Origin: Impatiens glandulifera
Taxonomy: Eukaryota > Streptophyta > Magnoliopsida > Ericales > Balsaminaceae
Direction of reading: 5' to 3'
Assembly (NCBI RefSeq): GCF_907164915.1
Contig: NC_061869.1
Coordinates: 16,779,125 to 16,843,124, forward strand
DNA length: 64,000 bases
Position numbers and translations under genes: made by a program. This document shows positions 23,430 through 34,617 of this stretch, one piece after another (the first letter of the stretch is position 1; each line of letters begins with the position of its first letter). Below the pieces are notes generated by a model that saw only the letters and a program-made list of their open reading frames with translations, ran no database searches and was not told the DNA's origin.

Positions 23430-23710
23430 TGTTATAACTGATGCGAGAACAATGATAATAATAATAAAAGACAGAATGAAAGCGACACCCGATTTAACGT
23501 GGTATCCAGCAAAAGTGCTGACTAATCCACGGGCAGAGCCACTGAAAATATTCCACTATAATCGTTAACACGAATTACAGATACTGATGGTGCAAGAAAA
23601 AACTAACACACAAGGCCTTTATTTATAGGGCCAGGTCAAGACATTTTTCTTACTCACTTCCTATGTGGGACAAACACCAAAAAAGAATATTCTAGGCAAA
23701 GAAACCAACA
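23430..23710 (-). repeat. 5' LTR of copia element 1 (281 bp)
   Basis: Same length and ends as 18999-19279 with one base difference seen. Acts as the promoter for the element; TATAAATA on the minus strand lies at about 23618-23628. Confidence 0.93.
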
Positions 23711-24386
23711 CGCGCCTCTGATAAGAAGAAGAAAATAGAAAACAAATCTTTAGATGTGAAAGTAGAGAATGTTGAATCGTACAAGTGGTTTTGTTATTTG
23801 GAGGGAATCTTGTGCAATCTCATCTTGATTTATCGGTCTTAGAACAGTAATAACAAGTAGGTTTGTAGATCTGAGATAATCGGTTGTTCTTTTGCAGATC
23901 TGAGGTGGATTTGATATTTTTGCAGATCTGAGGTGAAGCCTCGACAACTTTCTTTGACGACGAACATTACGGACTAGGTGATTCTTTGATGTCGCCGCTA
24001 CTCTTGTCGGAACGGACTGTTGGCTTCTTCAAATCTGTTCAAATTAAAAATATAGAAAAGGGGAAGAAAAGAGAATTAAGAGATTGACAAAACTGTAAAG
24101 GAAAAAGATTTGAAAATGAAAAGGAAGAAGAGAGAACTTACCGAGGAAGAAGATTTGATTTACAGAGGAAGAAGAGAGAGAATAAGAAATGAATAAAGAT
24201 AGTATTGGCTGGCGGCCATAATTAAAGGCAAATATTTAATTTTACCGAGAGCAACCCTATGCTCTTGGTTATAATCATAATTTTACCGAAAACAACCATT
24301 TGCTCTCGGTGATATTAATATCACCAAGAACCTTCTTTCGCTCTCGACAATCATTCTCGGTAATTATGTATTTTTTACTAGTGCAT

Positions 24387-24916
24387 CCATTGCAAAAAAG
24401 ACTTTCCTCTAAGTGGATATGTGGAAGTACGCTATGATCGTGGATTCTTCCATCCCGGATCTTGGGACTTCCTAAAATGATGCATCAGGATTAAGATATG
24501 CGGTACTGAATGAGGGATGATAGAGTGGAGGAGCTAAATGTCGTTAAAAAGGATGGTAGGACAAAAAATAAATCTCATATCGGATAGTGAGTATTATTTT
24601 GAGGAGTTATATGACACTATTATACTACTGAAAAAGTAAGCTTATCATTATTATTATTATCTGCTATCTTTGTGAACTGTTTTTCATTGTTATGCTAACA
24701 TTATTAGGCTTGGCACCTCTACGACGAAATGGTGACAAGGTATTCAAGGAACTTAACATTGAAATATGTGAAACAAGATATCCATGATGTTGTTCATTTA
24801 AGGGATGATCGGAGGAATGATGATTTTGGTTGTCATATGTTGTTCATCTAAGGGATGATCGGAGGAGTGATGTTTTTGGTATCCAAAGATGCAGGTTGTA
24901 ATGCTTGATTATGGGG
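24387..24916. repeat. Block X, right part
   Basis: Host of the CACTA and copia 2 insertions; matched by Y at 48985-49504 with small indels. It contains a near-repeat of TTGTTCATNTAAGGGATGATCGGAGG (about 24792 and 24840). No gene is seen. Confidence 0.65.
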
Positions 24917-25192
24917 TGTGAGTTTAAGCATTAATTGTTAGAAAATTGACAATTGTAGGCTTTTATTGTCTTTTATACCATTAGGGTTTATTTTATTATT
25001 TGTGGTCTTGGGCTTGTATGTATAATTAATTTAGGGTTTTTAGGCTAATTACTCATTTATAAGGATTGTTTGTAAATGTTGAATATACAACACTTAATTA
25101 TCTAAAGATTTTTTTCTTTAGCAAATATCTATTTTCCAGAGTTTTATATCTTCATAGCTATTCATAGAAAGATCCAATAGTCAAAGCCAACA
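24917..25192 (+). repeat. 5' LTR of copia 2
   Basis: TGTGAGTTTAAGC to GCCAACA, 276 bases, preceded by TSD TGGGG. Also present in block Y at 49505-49780 with the same left flank. Confidence 0.9.
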
Positions 25193-25219
25193 TTTTGTAT
25201 CAAAACTAGGTTGAAGAAC

Positions 25220-28200
25220 ATGTTGTCAACAAGATCAACCAGAGATGCGGTGACAATGAAGATTGGAAGAGAAGGGAATGTGATGCTCTCCTATCCGTTA
25301 CTCACGAAGAGTAACTACTCAGTGTTGACGCTGAAGATGCGGGTAACCTTATAAGCACAAGGAGTGTGGGAAGTCGTGATTATCGACGATGTCGATGAAC
25401 GGATGGATATAATGGTTCTTGCCTCCATCTATCAAGCACTCCCTAAGGACGTCCTTCTCATGGTGGCTGAGAAGGATTCCTCCAAGCGAGCGTGGGAGAC
25501 GCTAAAGACAATGCATATTGGAGTGGAGAGAGTAAATGAGGTAAAAGTGAAAACCTTGAAGACACAATTTGAGGTGATTCGCATGAAGAATGGAGAATCG
25601 GTGGATGATTTCTCCATGAAATTGACATCCATCATGACTGGTATCTGCTCGTTGGGAGAAAAGGTGGAGGAGATCTTCGTCGTTAATAAGTTCCTTAGAT
25701 TCTTACCACAAACATACATGCAAATCTTTACAGCGATCGAGAAATTTAATGACCTCAAGAATATGACCGTCGAAAAGATCGTCGGTCGTCTCAAAGTCCA
25801 CGATGAGAGACTTCACAGCTACGGAGACCAAGAGGAGGAGAACCTATTGCTCACGCATGATGAATGGGTTTCACGAATGAAGAAAAATAGAGAAACCGAT
25901 TTTTCTTCTGGATTGTCAAGTAGCAGCAGCAACAGTGGAGATAACCAAGGTCGTGGCAAAGGGAGAGGTGAAAGGCGAGGTTGTGCAGAAAGTTCACCTC
26001 GAGAAGAAGACACCAAGCCCCGCAAAGACAAGAGCACATTGAAGTGTTATGCTTGTCAAAAGTACGGGCACTACGCATCTCAGTGTCCTAACAAAAGGTT
26101 TGACGATGAGGCAAACCTCACTAGCTTCTATGACGAGGAACCAATATTAATGTTTATTGAGGTAGTGACGAATGCTTTGCCTGAAGACGATGATGCAAAC
26201 CTCATTAGGTTTTATGACGATGAGCCAATATTAATGTTTGTTGAGGGAGACGAGAAGACAAACCTTGAAGAGTTCATGCAAGAATCGTCTAAGGAGGAAC
26301 CAGAGGAGGTGTTGTTCAATGAAGAGAAAGTCATGGAGAAACTCCTCGCAAGTGGCGATGAGTGTAATCACACAGATGTGTGGTACATTGACAATGGAGC
26401 AAGCAACCATATGACGGGTCATCGAGAGAAGCTCAATAAGCTCGATGAGAAAATTACCAGAAATGTGAAGTTCGAAGACGGAAGCAAGACGCACAAGTTT
26501 CCTAATCCAACTTGCGAGAAAATCTATGTGAGTAGAGATGCCGTATTCGAGGAGGAGAAGAAGTGGGAGTTGTGCAACGACAACAACAAGTTCGTACAAA
26601 ATTCCGTGGAATTCGGATTCTTACAAGATGTCTATGCGGATGCACCACTGGTAGAGATGGATCTTAATGAATTTTTGTTTCTCACCACCGACGAGCCAAC
26701 AATATATCACAAGGAAGTAGTCGAAAAGTCGTGGAATGAGGCCATGAACAAAGAGCTTGAGTCTATTAGGAAGAATAAGACATGGGAGCTCAGCGACTTA
26801 CCACCCAGTCATAAGACCATTGGGTTAAAGTGGGTTTTCAAGTTGAAAAGAGACAGTGAAGGTAACATCATCAAGCACAAAGTGAGATTGGTAGCAAAAG
26901 GCTATGTGCAGAAGCAAGGCGATGATTTTGAGGAGAGCTTTGAACTGATGGCGAAACATGACACGGTTAGGCTAATTCTTTCCATCACAGCTCACCATGG
27001 ATGGGAGATTCACCACTTGAATATTAAATCAACATTTTCCAATGGTGACATCGAAAAAAGATGTCTATGTCACTCTACCTGAAAGCTTCATCATCAAGAA
27101 TAAAGAGTACAAGGTGTACAAGTTATACAAGGCTCTCTACGGACTACGCCAAGCACCAAGTGCGTGGAACACTTACCACAACAAGAGAATGATGAGTCTC
27201 GGTTTTGTAAAGTGTTCTCAAGAGAAGGTTGTGTACACGAGAAAGAATGGAGAAGAAGTACTCATTATTGGCGTATATGTCGACAACTTGATTGTGACAG
27301 GATCAAACATTAAGGGTGTTGAGGAGTTCAAAAAAGTGATGATGAAGGAGTTCGAGATGAGTGATCTCAGGCTACTCTCGTACTATCTTGGTATCGATGT
27401 GGACCAGAAGAAAGATAGCATCGAGGTGAAGTAGGAAGCTTATACGAAGAAGGTGTTGAAACAATTTGCAATGGAGGATTGCAACTCGAGCAAGTATCCT
27501 ATGGAAACAAAGTTGCATCTCGAAAAGAATGTGGAAGGAAGCTTAGTAGATCCGAAGGAGTATAGGTGTATCATCGGATGTCTTAGGTACTTGACGCACA
27601 CTCGACCCAACATCTCTTATGTTGTTGGCATAGTGAGTCAATACATGGAGAAGTCTACCACTCTACACCAACATGCAGTAAAACACATTCTTCGTTACGT
27701 GAAGGGAACGACAAGCTATAGGATTCAGTTAAGAAGAGGACGAGAATTTGAAGAACTCGTTGGTTTTACTGACCACGACCTAGCTGGTGATACAGACGAT
27801 AGAAAGAGCGCCGGAGGGATGGTGTTTTATCTCAATGGGAATTTGAATACCTGGTAATCTCAAAAGCAACGAACTATTGTTTTATCTTCATGTGAGGAGG
27901 AGTTTATGGCAGCTACTGCAGCATCATGTCAAGGACTTTGTCTAAGAAACTTGTTGAAAGAGGTGCTCGGATGCGAGCCGAGGTCGGTAACCCTTTATGT
28001 CGACAATAAGTCTGCAATAGCATTAATGAAGAATCCGGTAGTTCATGGACATAGAAAACACATCGACACTCAGTTCCACTTCATCTGTGAATGCGTTGAG
28101 AACTGACAGATCGTTGTAGAGTTTTTGGGCACTAGAGAGTAGCGTGCAAACATTTTCACTAAGGCACTAACAAGGGTCAAATTTGCAGAAATGCGAGAGC

Positions 28201-28240
28201 TGTATGACATGAAGAATCTCGAACCAAATCAATCTTACGG
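25220..28240 (+). pseudogene. Copia 2 gag-pol pseudogene lacking integrase
   Basis: Starts MLSTRSTRDAVTMKI at 25220, with a TAA at about 25349, then an open frame to 27082: Gag, CCHC knuckle CYACQKYGHYASQC (about 26046-26087), protease WYIDNGASNHM (about 26382-26413). Directly after the protease region (KFEDGSKTHKF) it continues with PNPTCEKIYVSRDAVFEEE, the segment that normally follows integrase, so the HHCC finger and D-D-E core are deleted with the frame kept. RT starts ESIRKNKTWEL. A one-base change in an A run near 27053 shifts the frame; RT goes on in 27042-27434 (YVDNLIVTG instead of YVDDML, an active-site change), TAG at 27432, then 27453-27857, TAA, and RNase H DNKSAIALMKNP. It has two duplicated acidic segments, EEPILMFIE and DEPILMFVE, after the knuckle. 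Not functional. Confidence 0.9.
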
Positions 28241-28247
28241 GGGAGAT

Positions 28248-28525
28248 TGTGAGTTTAAGCATTTATTGTCATAAAATTTAAAATTGTAGGCCTTTATTGT
28301 CTTTTATACCATTAAGGCTTATTTTATTATAAGTGGGCTTGGGCCTATATGTATAAGTAATTTAGGGTTTCTAGGTTAATTACTCCTTTATAAGGATTGT
28401 TTGTAAAGGTTGAATATACGACATTTAAGATTCTTAAGACTTTTTTATCTTTAACAAATATCTATTTTCCAGAGTTTTATATTTTCATAGTTGTTCTTAG
28501 AAAGATCCAATAGTCAAAGTCAACA
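28248..28525 (+). repeat. 3' LTR of copia 2
   Basis: Begins TGTGAGTTTAAGC after GGGGGAGAT and ends GTCAACA before TSD TGGGG. Includes a TTTATAAGG promoter-like word as in the 5' LTR. Confidence 0.9.
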
Positions 28526-28530
28526 TGGGG

Positions 28531-29050
28531 AAGCATTCATGAATACATAAGAGTGGGGAATTCATTATATTTATCTAATAATTTTTTTATTTGGGATTAT
28601 TCTAATAATTATTGAGTCAATTATATTGATCTAAAACCTGCACGGGTCAATTTGTAAGGCGTGTGTTAGAGAACATTATTTTTGGTCTTCATCTTTGTCG
28701 TGAAAACTATCACCCTAAGAATGAAAACGAAATATTAGCATTTGTAGTGGTATGTAGAACAATAACGTAAAAGTAAGAAATAACAAAATAACGACACAAG
28801 AATCTTAACCAAGTTCGGACCAACAATGTCCTACGTCCAACTTTCGGAGAATCGATTTAATAGAGTTATAATAAGGATTACAAACTTTAACTTTCTCTGT
28901 TTGTTCTAGATTTTAGTCTCACACTACTCTTCTCATTTGAAATGTATATAAATATATAAGCTTTAAAATTCATAATTAGGTAAAGATCATATGATGTTTA
29001 CAACAGCTAATTAATCATCTGTCATCTATAATGTTCACATGTGAAGAAGC
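28531..29050 (-). repeat. Possible copia LTR fragment plus spacer
   Basis: About 28770-28880 reads ACACAAGAATCTTAACCAAGTTCGGACC...TCCTACGTCC, a pattern that on the minus strand resembles the R/U5 part of some plant copia LTRs. No partner LTR or TSD is visible. 28993-29050 is one copy of a 55-base direct repeat (other copy 30458-30512). Confidence 0.3.
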
Positions 29051-30457
29051 AACAAAATAGAAGTGAGAAAAAGCATGAAGAAATGGATTAAGGTCATACC
29101 TTCCATCAAGAGCGTGATAAAGATTGAAAAATGAAACAAAAGTTTACACTGGGGACAGGTAGAAGTTTTCTTGTAATTTGCCCAACTTAGAATGGAGGTC
29201 ACGCTGGAGGAATGCAGCATATATATTATTCAACTAGTTATATATATGCACGAAAAGAAGATCATATTCATTAATGAATAGACAACATACCAATAATTGT
29301 GATTGCACCCTTTAATAAGTGTTGTCTCATGAAATTTAATGTTATCCAAAATAATTACGCATGAGTTATTTTCTCCTTCATCGGTGAACAGACTGAAAGT
29401 GCAATTGAAATTAATGGGAATGGAGATTCATTAAAACCTTTGATAAGAAAGAAAGAATTTACCTTTTTAACCATTCGAGTGTGTGTGCGCGTAGATAACA
29501 TAAACCTTCAAGAGAATTTACATTGAGTGATAGTTTGCATTATTATTTCTACTCATTATATACAGTAGATACAAGATAAAAAAACTGTAAAATAATTTCG
29601 ATTTCCTTTTTTTAGTAAGGAAATAGTTGTGCCCTTAATTACTATCCAATTCTAAGTTAGGAAATGATCTAGTAGACATGTCTTTGATTAAGATGATAGA
29701 ATTTGTAATCCTAATTTGTATGTGTATTTGATATGCTTTTATTTATGCAATAGTTAAAATATAATGATTGATTAGCAAAAATTTTCATTGTCAAGTTATT
29801 ATATGTAGTAAAACTAGATATTTGGCTTGTTTAGTTCACTGATTTTTTGATTGTAGATGCTCGGCTCTTAATTTTATCCCTTGTTATAGTTTTGTGGCTT
29901 ATGTCGTTCTAAGAAGTCACTCATCTTCTCTCACGTTCTCTCAAACCATCAGGTTTGATTCGCCAATATCTGCAATTTATCTTGTTTTCCGTCACATTTT
30001 CATCATCATGATTGGTTTCCTATAATAGTAATTTACTATTAAGTGATAATCCTTTTCTCTGATTTTGGTACCACTTTCAATTTATGTATTGTCTGTGGTT
30101 CACTTCAATAACAGGATAAAATTGAATGCAAAATAACTATGAAGGGACTTTGTCTGAAGCGAACAAAAAAATAGGTAAATCTTTCCATAAGGTAATAAGT
30201 TCTTTCTTGAGTTGTCAAACTGAAAAAAAAAACTAAATATTGAATTGCAGAGTTGCTTGGTTTCCCCTTTAACTCTTCTGCCTGTTTTAACATGTTTATG
30301 TACTTATTTATATATCTACGAGTTCTAATTATTAGGTTCGAAGAATATCCTAAGTCTTCGTCATATGCTTCATCGTGATCAACAAAATCTTCTTCGTCGT
30401 CGTTGTCGCTGGAATTGAAGTTATAAAGATTTTCGGTTATAAAAATGTTATTCAAAT
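29051..30457. other. AT-rich spacer, no supported gene
   Basis: Short ORFs on the minus strand (29035-29220; 30105-30455, acidic with an F-rich tail) lack start context, similarity or splice structure. I see no element termini. Confidence 0.4.
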
Positions 30458-30513
30458 CAATTTACAACAGTTAATTAATCATCTGTCATCTGCAATGTTC
30501 ACAGGTGAAGAAG

Positions 30514-32540
30514 TGATACAAACTATAACTACAAAGAATTCGACGGAGACTATGGAGCCACATGGCGACATCACAACAACCTGATGAAGAATATCATTTG
30601 TTTTTCCTTTTCTTTTTATTGTCTTTTCTGTTTTAATGTTTCTTTATTTCTGCCCTTGAACTTATTTCTTTCTTAAATTCTAACACAGTTAGTTAGGCCA
30701 GCTATCTAACCCTAAAAAGAATATGCTGAGAATATATAATCAGTAACCTCTCTTTACATTAGTATCAAGTATTTTCTAAATAAACGAGCAATTGCGCATC
30801 TCTTTTCTCATCTTCTTCAATCTTTACTGATCTTCATCGTTGGGTGAAACAGTATCTATTCTCATCTTCTTCAAAAGAATGTATCAATTGGTATCAGAAC
30901 CTACGTTCCTCACGATGGTAGATATAGGACATCAATCGGAAAACAACTCCCTGCGTGCATCCATAGCTTCTATTAATGAAACTTTAGACAAGATGCGAAA
31001 ATTGATGAATAGTAAAGAAGAAGAACAATCGCATTTATTGTACAGTAAGAGAAGATCTGAACGTCAAGAAGATTCAGCTAAAGCATCCAGAATAGACACG
31101 GTAAGGGAAGACAACCTAGAAAATCTGCAAAAGAAGCGGCAAGGTGAAAGAGAATGACGTATTCCTCGGTTTGAAGGTGCTGATGTTCAAAAATGGATCA
31201 TCAATACAGAAGAGCATTTTAGATATAATGAAACTCCTGCAGAAAATATGATTGAAATGACAAAAGAGAAACTCACTGGAGAAACACGTAAGTGGTTTAT
31301 CTCTTACATATTTTCAAAAAATGCAGGCATTTCCCTAACTTGGACGGAGTTCAAAAGAGCTATTCAAAATCGCTATAATACAATACAGTCAAAGAATACG
31401 TTAACAGAATCGCGAGCTAATGAAAATGTTAGTGAAATTTATTATGGATTTAAAAGTGAAAGGTTGGAATCAGATTTGAATCGACAACTATTTAGAGTTG
31501 AGAATTTAAGTAAACAAGTCGAGCTCGATTCAGATATTCTGAGAGCAGATGAATCTGATTTGCTTACTAGGGAATTAAATGTCCAACAAAAATGGGAGAA
31601 AATTGCCATGCATAAGCTCAATCTTAACCTAGAGTTATAGCAGAAAACCATTGACATTCTAAGGTGTTTTGAGGACGAATACATCAATGAGACTAAACCA
31701 ACGAAGGTTAAATGTACTTACCAGTGTGATCTGTTTGAAACTGAAAGGCAAACTGTTAGATCTGTTCATATGCTTTTTTTATTGAGACATCGTCTCAAAA
31801 TGAAGCCAGAAAACAATAAACGAACTAGACGAAACAACAGAATTAAATTGCAGCGATGGAGCCTTACATTAGAGAAAGATATTTGTTTAAAGGCGATGAA
31901 AACTTTGAGGGCTAAAGGACTTAGCTTAGAGACAAAGATTTGGGATCCATTTGAGAAGAACGTGGAATTGTAAGAGATTGGGGATACCAGGCAAGAGATA
32001 TGAAAAATATGGATTAGCTTGGAATTATTAGATCTCAATTTTAAGTTAAAAAGCAAAAAAATGATGAATGGTAGGGTCTGTTTCGTGCTCAATTGGGTGC
32101 TGCAGAAGAAAATGATACACTTACCCATCATGTAAATTGAATTAGGGCAGTGAAATTGATAGCACAGAAGAAGTAGGGGATTTGACAGCACACAAGCTGT
32201 CAATTTAGGGCATCACATATTTTTAATTTTATTTTTGTTTAACTTTGCAGGCTAGTGACTCTATTTTGAGGGCTTATTTGAAATTAATATAATTTTAGCC
32301 GAAGAAGAAAATGTTACATGAATTTGTCGGGACGTCGAATTTTAGATGGAGAAAGTATGTTACAAACTGTAACTACAAATGATCCGACGGATATTATGAA
32401 GCCACGTGGATGCTAACGGTTGGATGAACTATTTTAAGTTTAGTTATTAATTTCATTTTTGTTTGTAATAGCCCTTAAACTTATTTTATCTTTTCATTTA
32501 GGCCCTTGTTGTTATGCCAACTATCAATAAGTTGTAATTT
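30514..32540 (+). mobile_element. Ty3/gypsy-type LTR element with gag only
   Basis: 5' LTR 30514-30886 (TGATACAAACTATAAC...GTATCA), followed at once by a primer-binding site ATTGGTATCAGAAC (initiator tRNA-Met type, slightly changed). A gag pseudogene follows, then a purine-rich tract GATGGAGAAAGTA and a 3' LTR starting TGTTACAAACTG at 32358, truncated near 32540 where a block-X trace starts. No pol domains lie between gag and the 3' LTR. TSD not found because the right end is lost. Confidence 0.7.
30915..31975 (+). pseudogene. Ty3/gypsy-like gag pseudogene
   Basis: One frame from ATG 30915 (MVDIGHQSEN) through TGA at 31155 and TAG at 31638 to a final stop at about 31975. Just after the first stop the sequence reads IPRFEGADVQKWIINTEEHF...KLTGETRKWF...WTEFKRAIQNRYN, the retrotransposon Gag signature (P-FEG-D...W...E-HF). 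The preceding part is a charged helical segment with LDKMRKL. No CCHC knuckle or protease follows. Two in-frame stops but few frameshifts suggest decay mainly by substitution. Confidence 0.7.
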
Positions 32541-33133
32541 TGTTTGGATTATGATTGTACAAAAACAAACCAAATATTGGAAGAGCTATTCAATTTAAAT
32601 AATAATAACCATTATTATTTATCTTTTTATGTTATATTCAATTTAAATAATAATAATAACCATTATTATAACATAAACGATTATTTTATTATAATATTCT
32701 TTAATCCAAAAAAAAGGAGCTATTCAATATAATCTAAATATAACATACCTATGATAAACTAAAAGTTTTTATGAGATTTTCAAAATATTAAATATTATGA
32801 GAGTATAAAACATTAAAAAAATATTAAAAAATTTATCATATTTTTTTTTTTGTTTGAAAGACGACCTAACGTAATTTAAATAAAAATGCACAAAAGGGTA
32901 AAGGAGTTACCTCAGTCAAAAGAAATCGGACATGAGAATGCACTTGTTTATGTTTGTTTAGTCAATTTCAAGAATTTGATGATGAAGATCTTATATGAAC
33001 TTATTAATACAAATTGGGATGTGTGAATAATGGGATGCGTGAATAATGGGCCGTGACTAATTTGGCAATACATTGTTACTTACTTCTCGGATAAGATAGT
33101 GAGTATTATTTTGAGGAGTTATATGACAAAGGT
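32541..33133 (+). repeat. Third, degraded trace of block X
   Basis: 32580-32700 matches the AATAATAATAACCATTATTATAACATAAAC region of X (about 17380-17455). 32930-33080 matches 18125-18257, then jumps at about 33085 to a match with about 24580-24620 (GATAGTGAGTATTATTTTGAGGAGTTATATGACA). The CACTA element and some flanking X sequence are absent from this copy. Confidence 0.6.
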
Positions 33134-33137
33134 ATGC

Positions 33138-33208
<71 letters not shown>
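33134..33208. repeat. (TTA)n microsatellite
   Basis: About 25 uninterrupted TTA/ATT units. The poly-leucine ORF across it (33099-33449) is an artefact of the repeat. Confidence 0.95.
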
Positions 33209-33210
<2 letters not shown>

Positions 33211-33810
33211 TTGATTGGTCTATCGGACGTGAAGCAGTAGTTGAGAGCGGATTAAGCGTCGCCTCCTATGCGTCAGGAGGCTTGGAGGAGCGAATAAGCG
33301 CCACAACAAAAGAAAACCCGTTGTTCTTGGATTTCCTTGGTCGGACAACCAGGGATCTTAATTTTTACCTAAATAATAGAAAAAAAAGCTCTTTACTCAC
33401 TTATTTTAGAACTCCAAAGTTAAAAATACAATATATTTACCATATATAACTAAGAATCAAACCAATAAAATCAAAAATCATCAAGAACACCAAGATTATT
33501 TTTTTAAAGGCCAATTATGAGGTTTTCTTAAATATTTATGTTCACACATAAAAGTGAAATATTTATGGGCTCAAATTCTTTATGTACAATATCATCAAAT
33601 GGGTGCAATAAATTTTCATATTTAAACCCAATTTCAAATAAATGACCGGGAACATGCCATATTGGTACATTTTTCAAAAATGTGTTTTATTTACGTTAAA
33701 CTTGAAATGTTTCTGGGCTCAAATTCTTTAAATGTTTTATAATTGATATTAGTGCATTCAAATTCCAGTTTTAAATTTTTTAGGATTGTTATGACCGAAA
33801 ATATTTTAAT
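33211..33810 (-). repeat. Unclassified repeat R, copy 1 (partners 62745-63400 and 56735-56900)
   Basis: The minus strand matches 62745-63400 plus almost end to end: TGATTTTATTGGTTTGATTC, AATAAGTGAGTAAAGAGC, GACCGAAAA/CGGTCATAACAATCCTAA in the same order. A shorter third copy at 56735-56900 shares AGTAAAGAG, AATTAGGATCCCCGGTC and CAAGAACATCAGGTTCTCTT-like words. Possibly the untranslated part of an LTR element; no coding domain is visible. Confidence 0.65.
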
Positions 33811-33814
33811 GAAT

Positions 33815-34235
33815 TAAAATGAATGATTTCTGTATTAAATTAATACTGAATAATAAACATTAATAGAAAAAATATATATAATGTTAAAATAGAAAGAAAT
33901 GTTTTTAAATAAAAAGTAGAATCTTGAACTTAGAAGAAGAACAAGAATATTGAGAAAAGAAAAAGAAATTAAAAATAGTCAAACATATGAACCAATTAAA
34001 TTATTTATTTTTTCGGTTAGTTATCTAGTTATTTTTAAGAGATTATTATGTTTTAAATTTATTTTATTGTTATTATAAATTGATAAATTATCATAAATTT
34101 AATAAGTCATATTAGTTTATTTTTTTTATAAATTTATTTGAAAATATTTTAAATTATATATTTACATTCTTTAAAAAAAAATCTCATATAATTAGTTATA
34201 AATTGAGTTCTTTATATTTTTATTTATCCATTTTT
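33815..34235 (+). repeat. Unclassified repeat F, copy 1
   Basis: Matches 43115-43495 closely and 54895-55180 in part (TTAGTTATCTAGTTATTTTTAAGAGATTATTAT, then AAATTGATAAATTATC). AT-rich, no ORF. Confidence 0.65.
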
Positions 34236-34617
34236 GTAACATGTGTATCCTAAACTATGGTTGAGGTTATAACATAGTGCATGAAATAAATGAATTAAAA
34301 TACAATAATTAAAGACAACCTTAAAGCCTAGGAAAATAAATCATCATTAAAAAGTTATCATTAAGGTCAAGAGACTAAGACATTTTATTTATCAGGAGTA
34401 AGTTAGCTTAAGTCTATTTGATTCTTAAGATTTATTGAATAGACTTATTAATCTTGTGAAGTGTTTTCGTTTTAAGGTTTTTATTATTTTATATTTTGGT
34501 TTTTGAAGTTTTATATTTTTGGTCGAGTGTCAGTAGCATGGTCCAACAGTGAAGCCTGATCCTCCTCCGTGCCGACAAAATTAGCCATAGACAAAGCTTG
34601 ACTGGATTCCTTGGTAG
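34236..34617. other. Left flank of the 6.3-kb CACTA element
   Basis: AT-rich, then a mixed-composition stretch (34530-34610). No gene recognised. The three bases before the element are TAG. Confidence 0.4.

Larger units (their letters stand above)
18999..23710 (-). mobile_element. Young Ty1/copia LTR retrotransposon (Tnt1/Tork-like), nested in CACTA
   Basis: Complete structure on the minus strand: 5' LTR 23430-23710, primer-binding site TGGTATCAGAGC next to it (initiator tRNA-Met type), gag-protease-integrase-RT-RNase H reading frame 23383-19451, polypurine tract, 3' LTR 18999-19279 and TSD CGCGC. Domain order (integrase before RT) makes it copia. Between the stop codon and the 3' LTR, 19310-19420 holds repeated CAGATG-containing words (CAGATGCATTACAC-GAATGCCCAGAT twice), possibly regulatory repeats. 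The LTRs are almost identical and the coding frame has one stop, so the insertion is recent. Confidence 0.95.
18435..24383. mobile_element. CACTA-type DNA transposon (non-autonomous), interrupted by a copia element
   Basis: The right end is TTTTTTACTAGTG (CACTAGTAAAAAA on the minus strand); the left end is CAATAGTAAAAAAA, one change from CACTAG. Both are flanked by the 3-base duplication CAT (18432-18434, 24384-24386), the TSD size of CACTA/EnSpm elements. Subterminal regions contain repeated CTCTCGGTGA-type motifs in both orientations, typical binding-site arrays. Without the copia insertion it is about 1.2 kb and encodes no transposase. A full copy without the copia element lies at 47688-48981. 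Overlapping minus-strand ORFs 18635-19043 have no domain and are not called. Confidence 0.82.
24917..28525 (+). mobile_element. Ty1/copia retrotransposon 2, internally deleted
   Basis: LTRs 24917-25192 and 28248-28525 (both TGTGAG...CAACA), flanked by the 5-base TSD TGGGG (24912-24916, 28526-28530). The PBS after the 5' LTR is decayed (TTGTATCAAAAC in place of TGGTATCAGAGC); the Y copy keeps a better one. A polypurine tract GGGGGAGAT precedes the 3' LTR. The LTRs differ at roughly 10 percent of positions by eye, so it is much older than copia 1. The integrase is missing. Confidence 0.93.

Noticed and set aside
30105..30455. Acidic 116-residue minus-strand frame
   Set aside because: Low-complexity acidic start from GAA/GAT repeats, then T-rich translation; no start context or similarity.
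33099..33449. Open frame with a run of more than 20 leucines
   Set aside because: Direct translation of a (TTA)n microsatellite; no conserved flanking domain.
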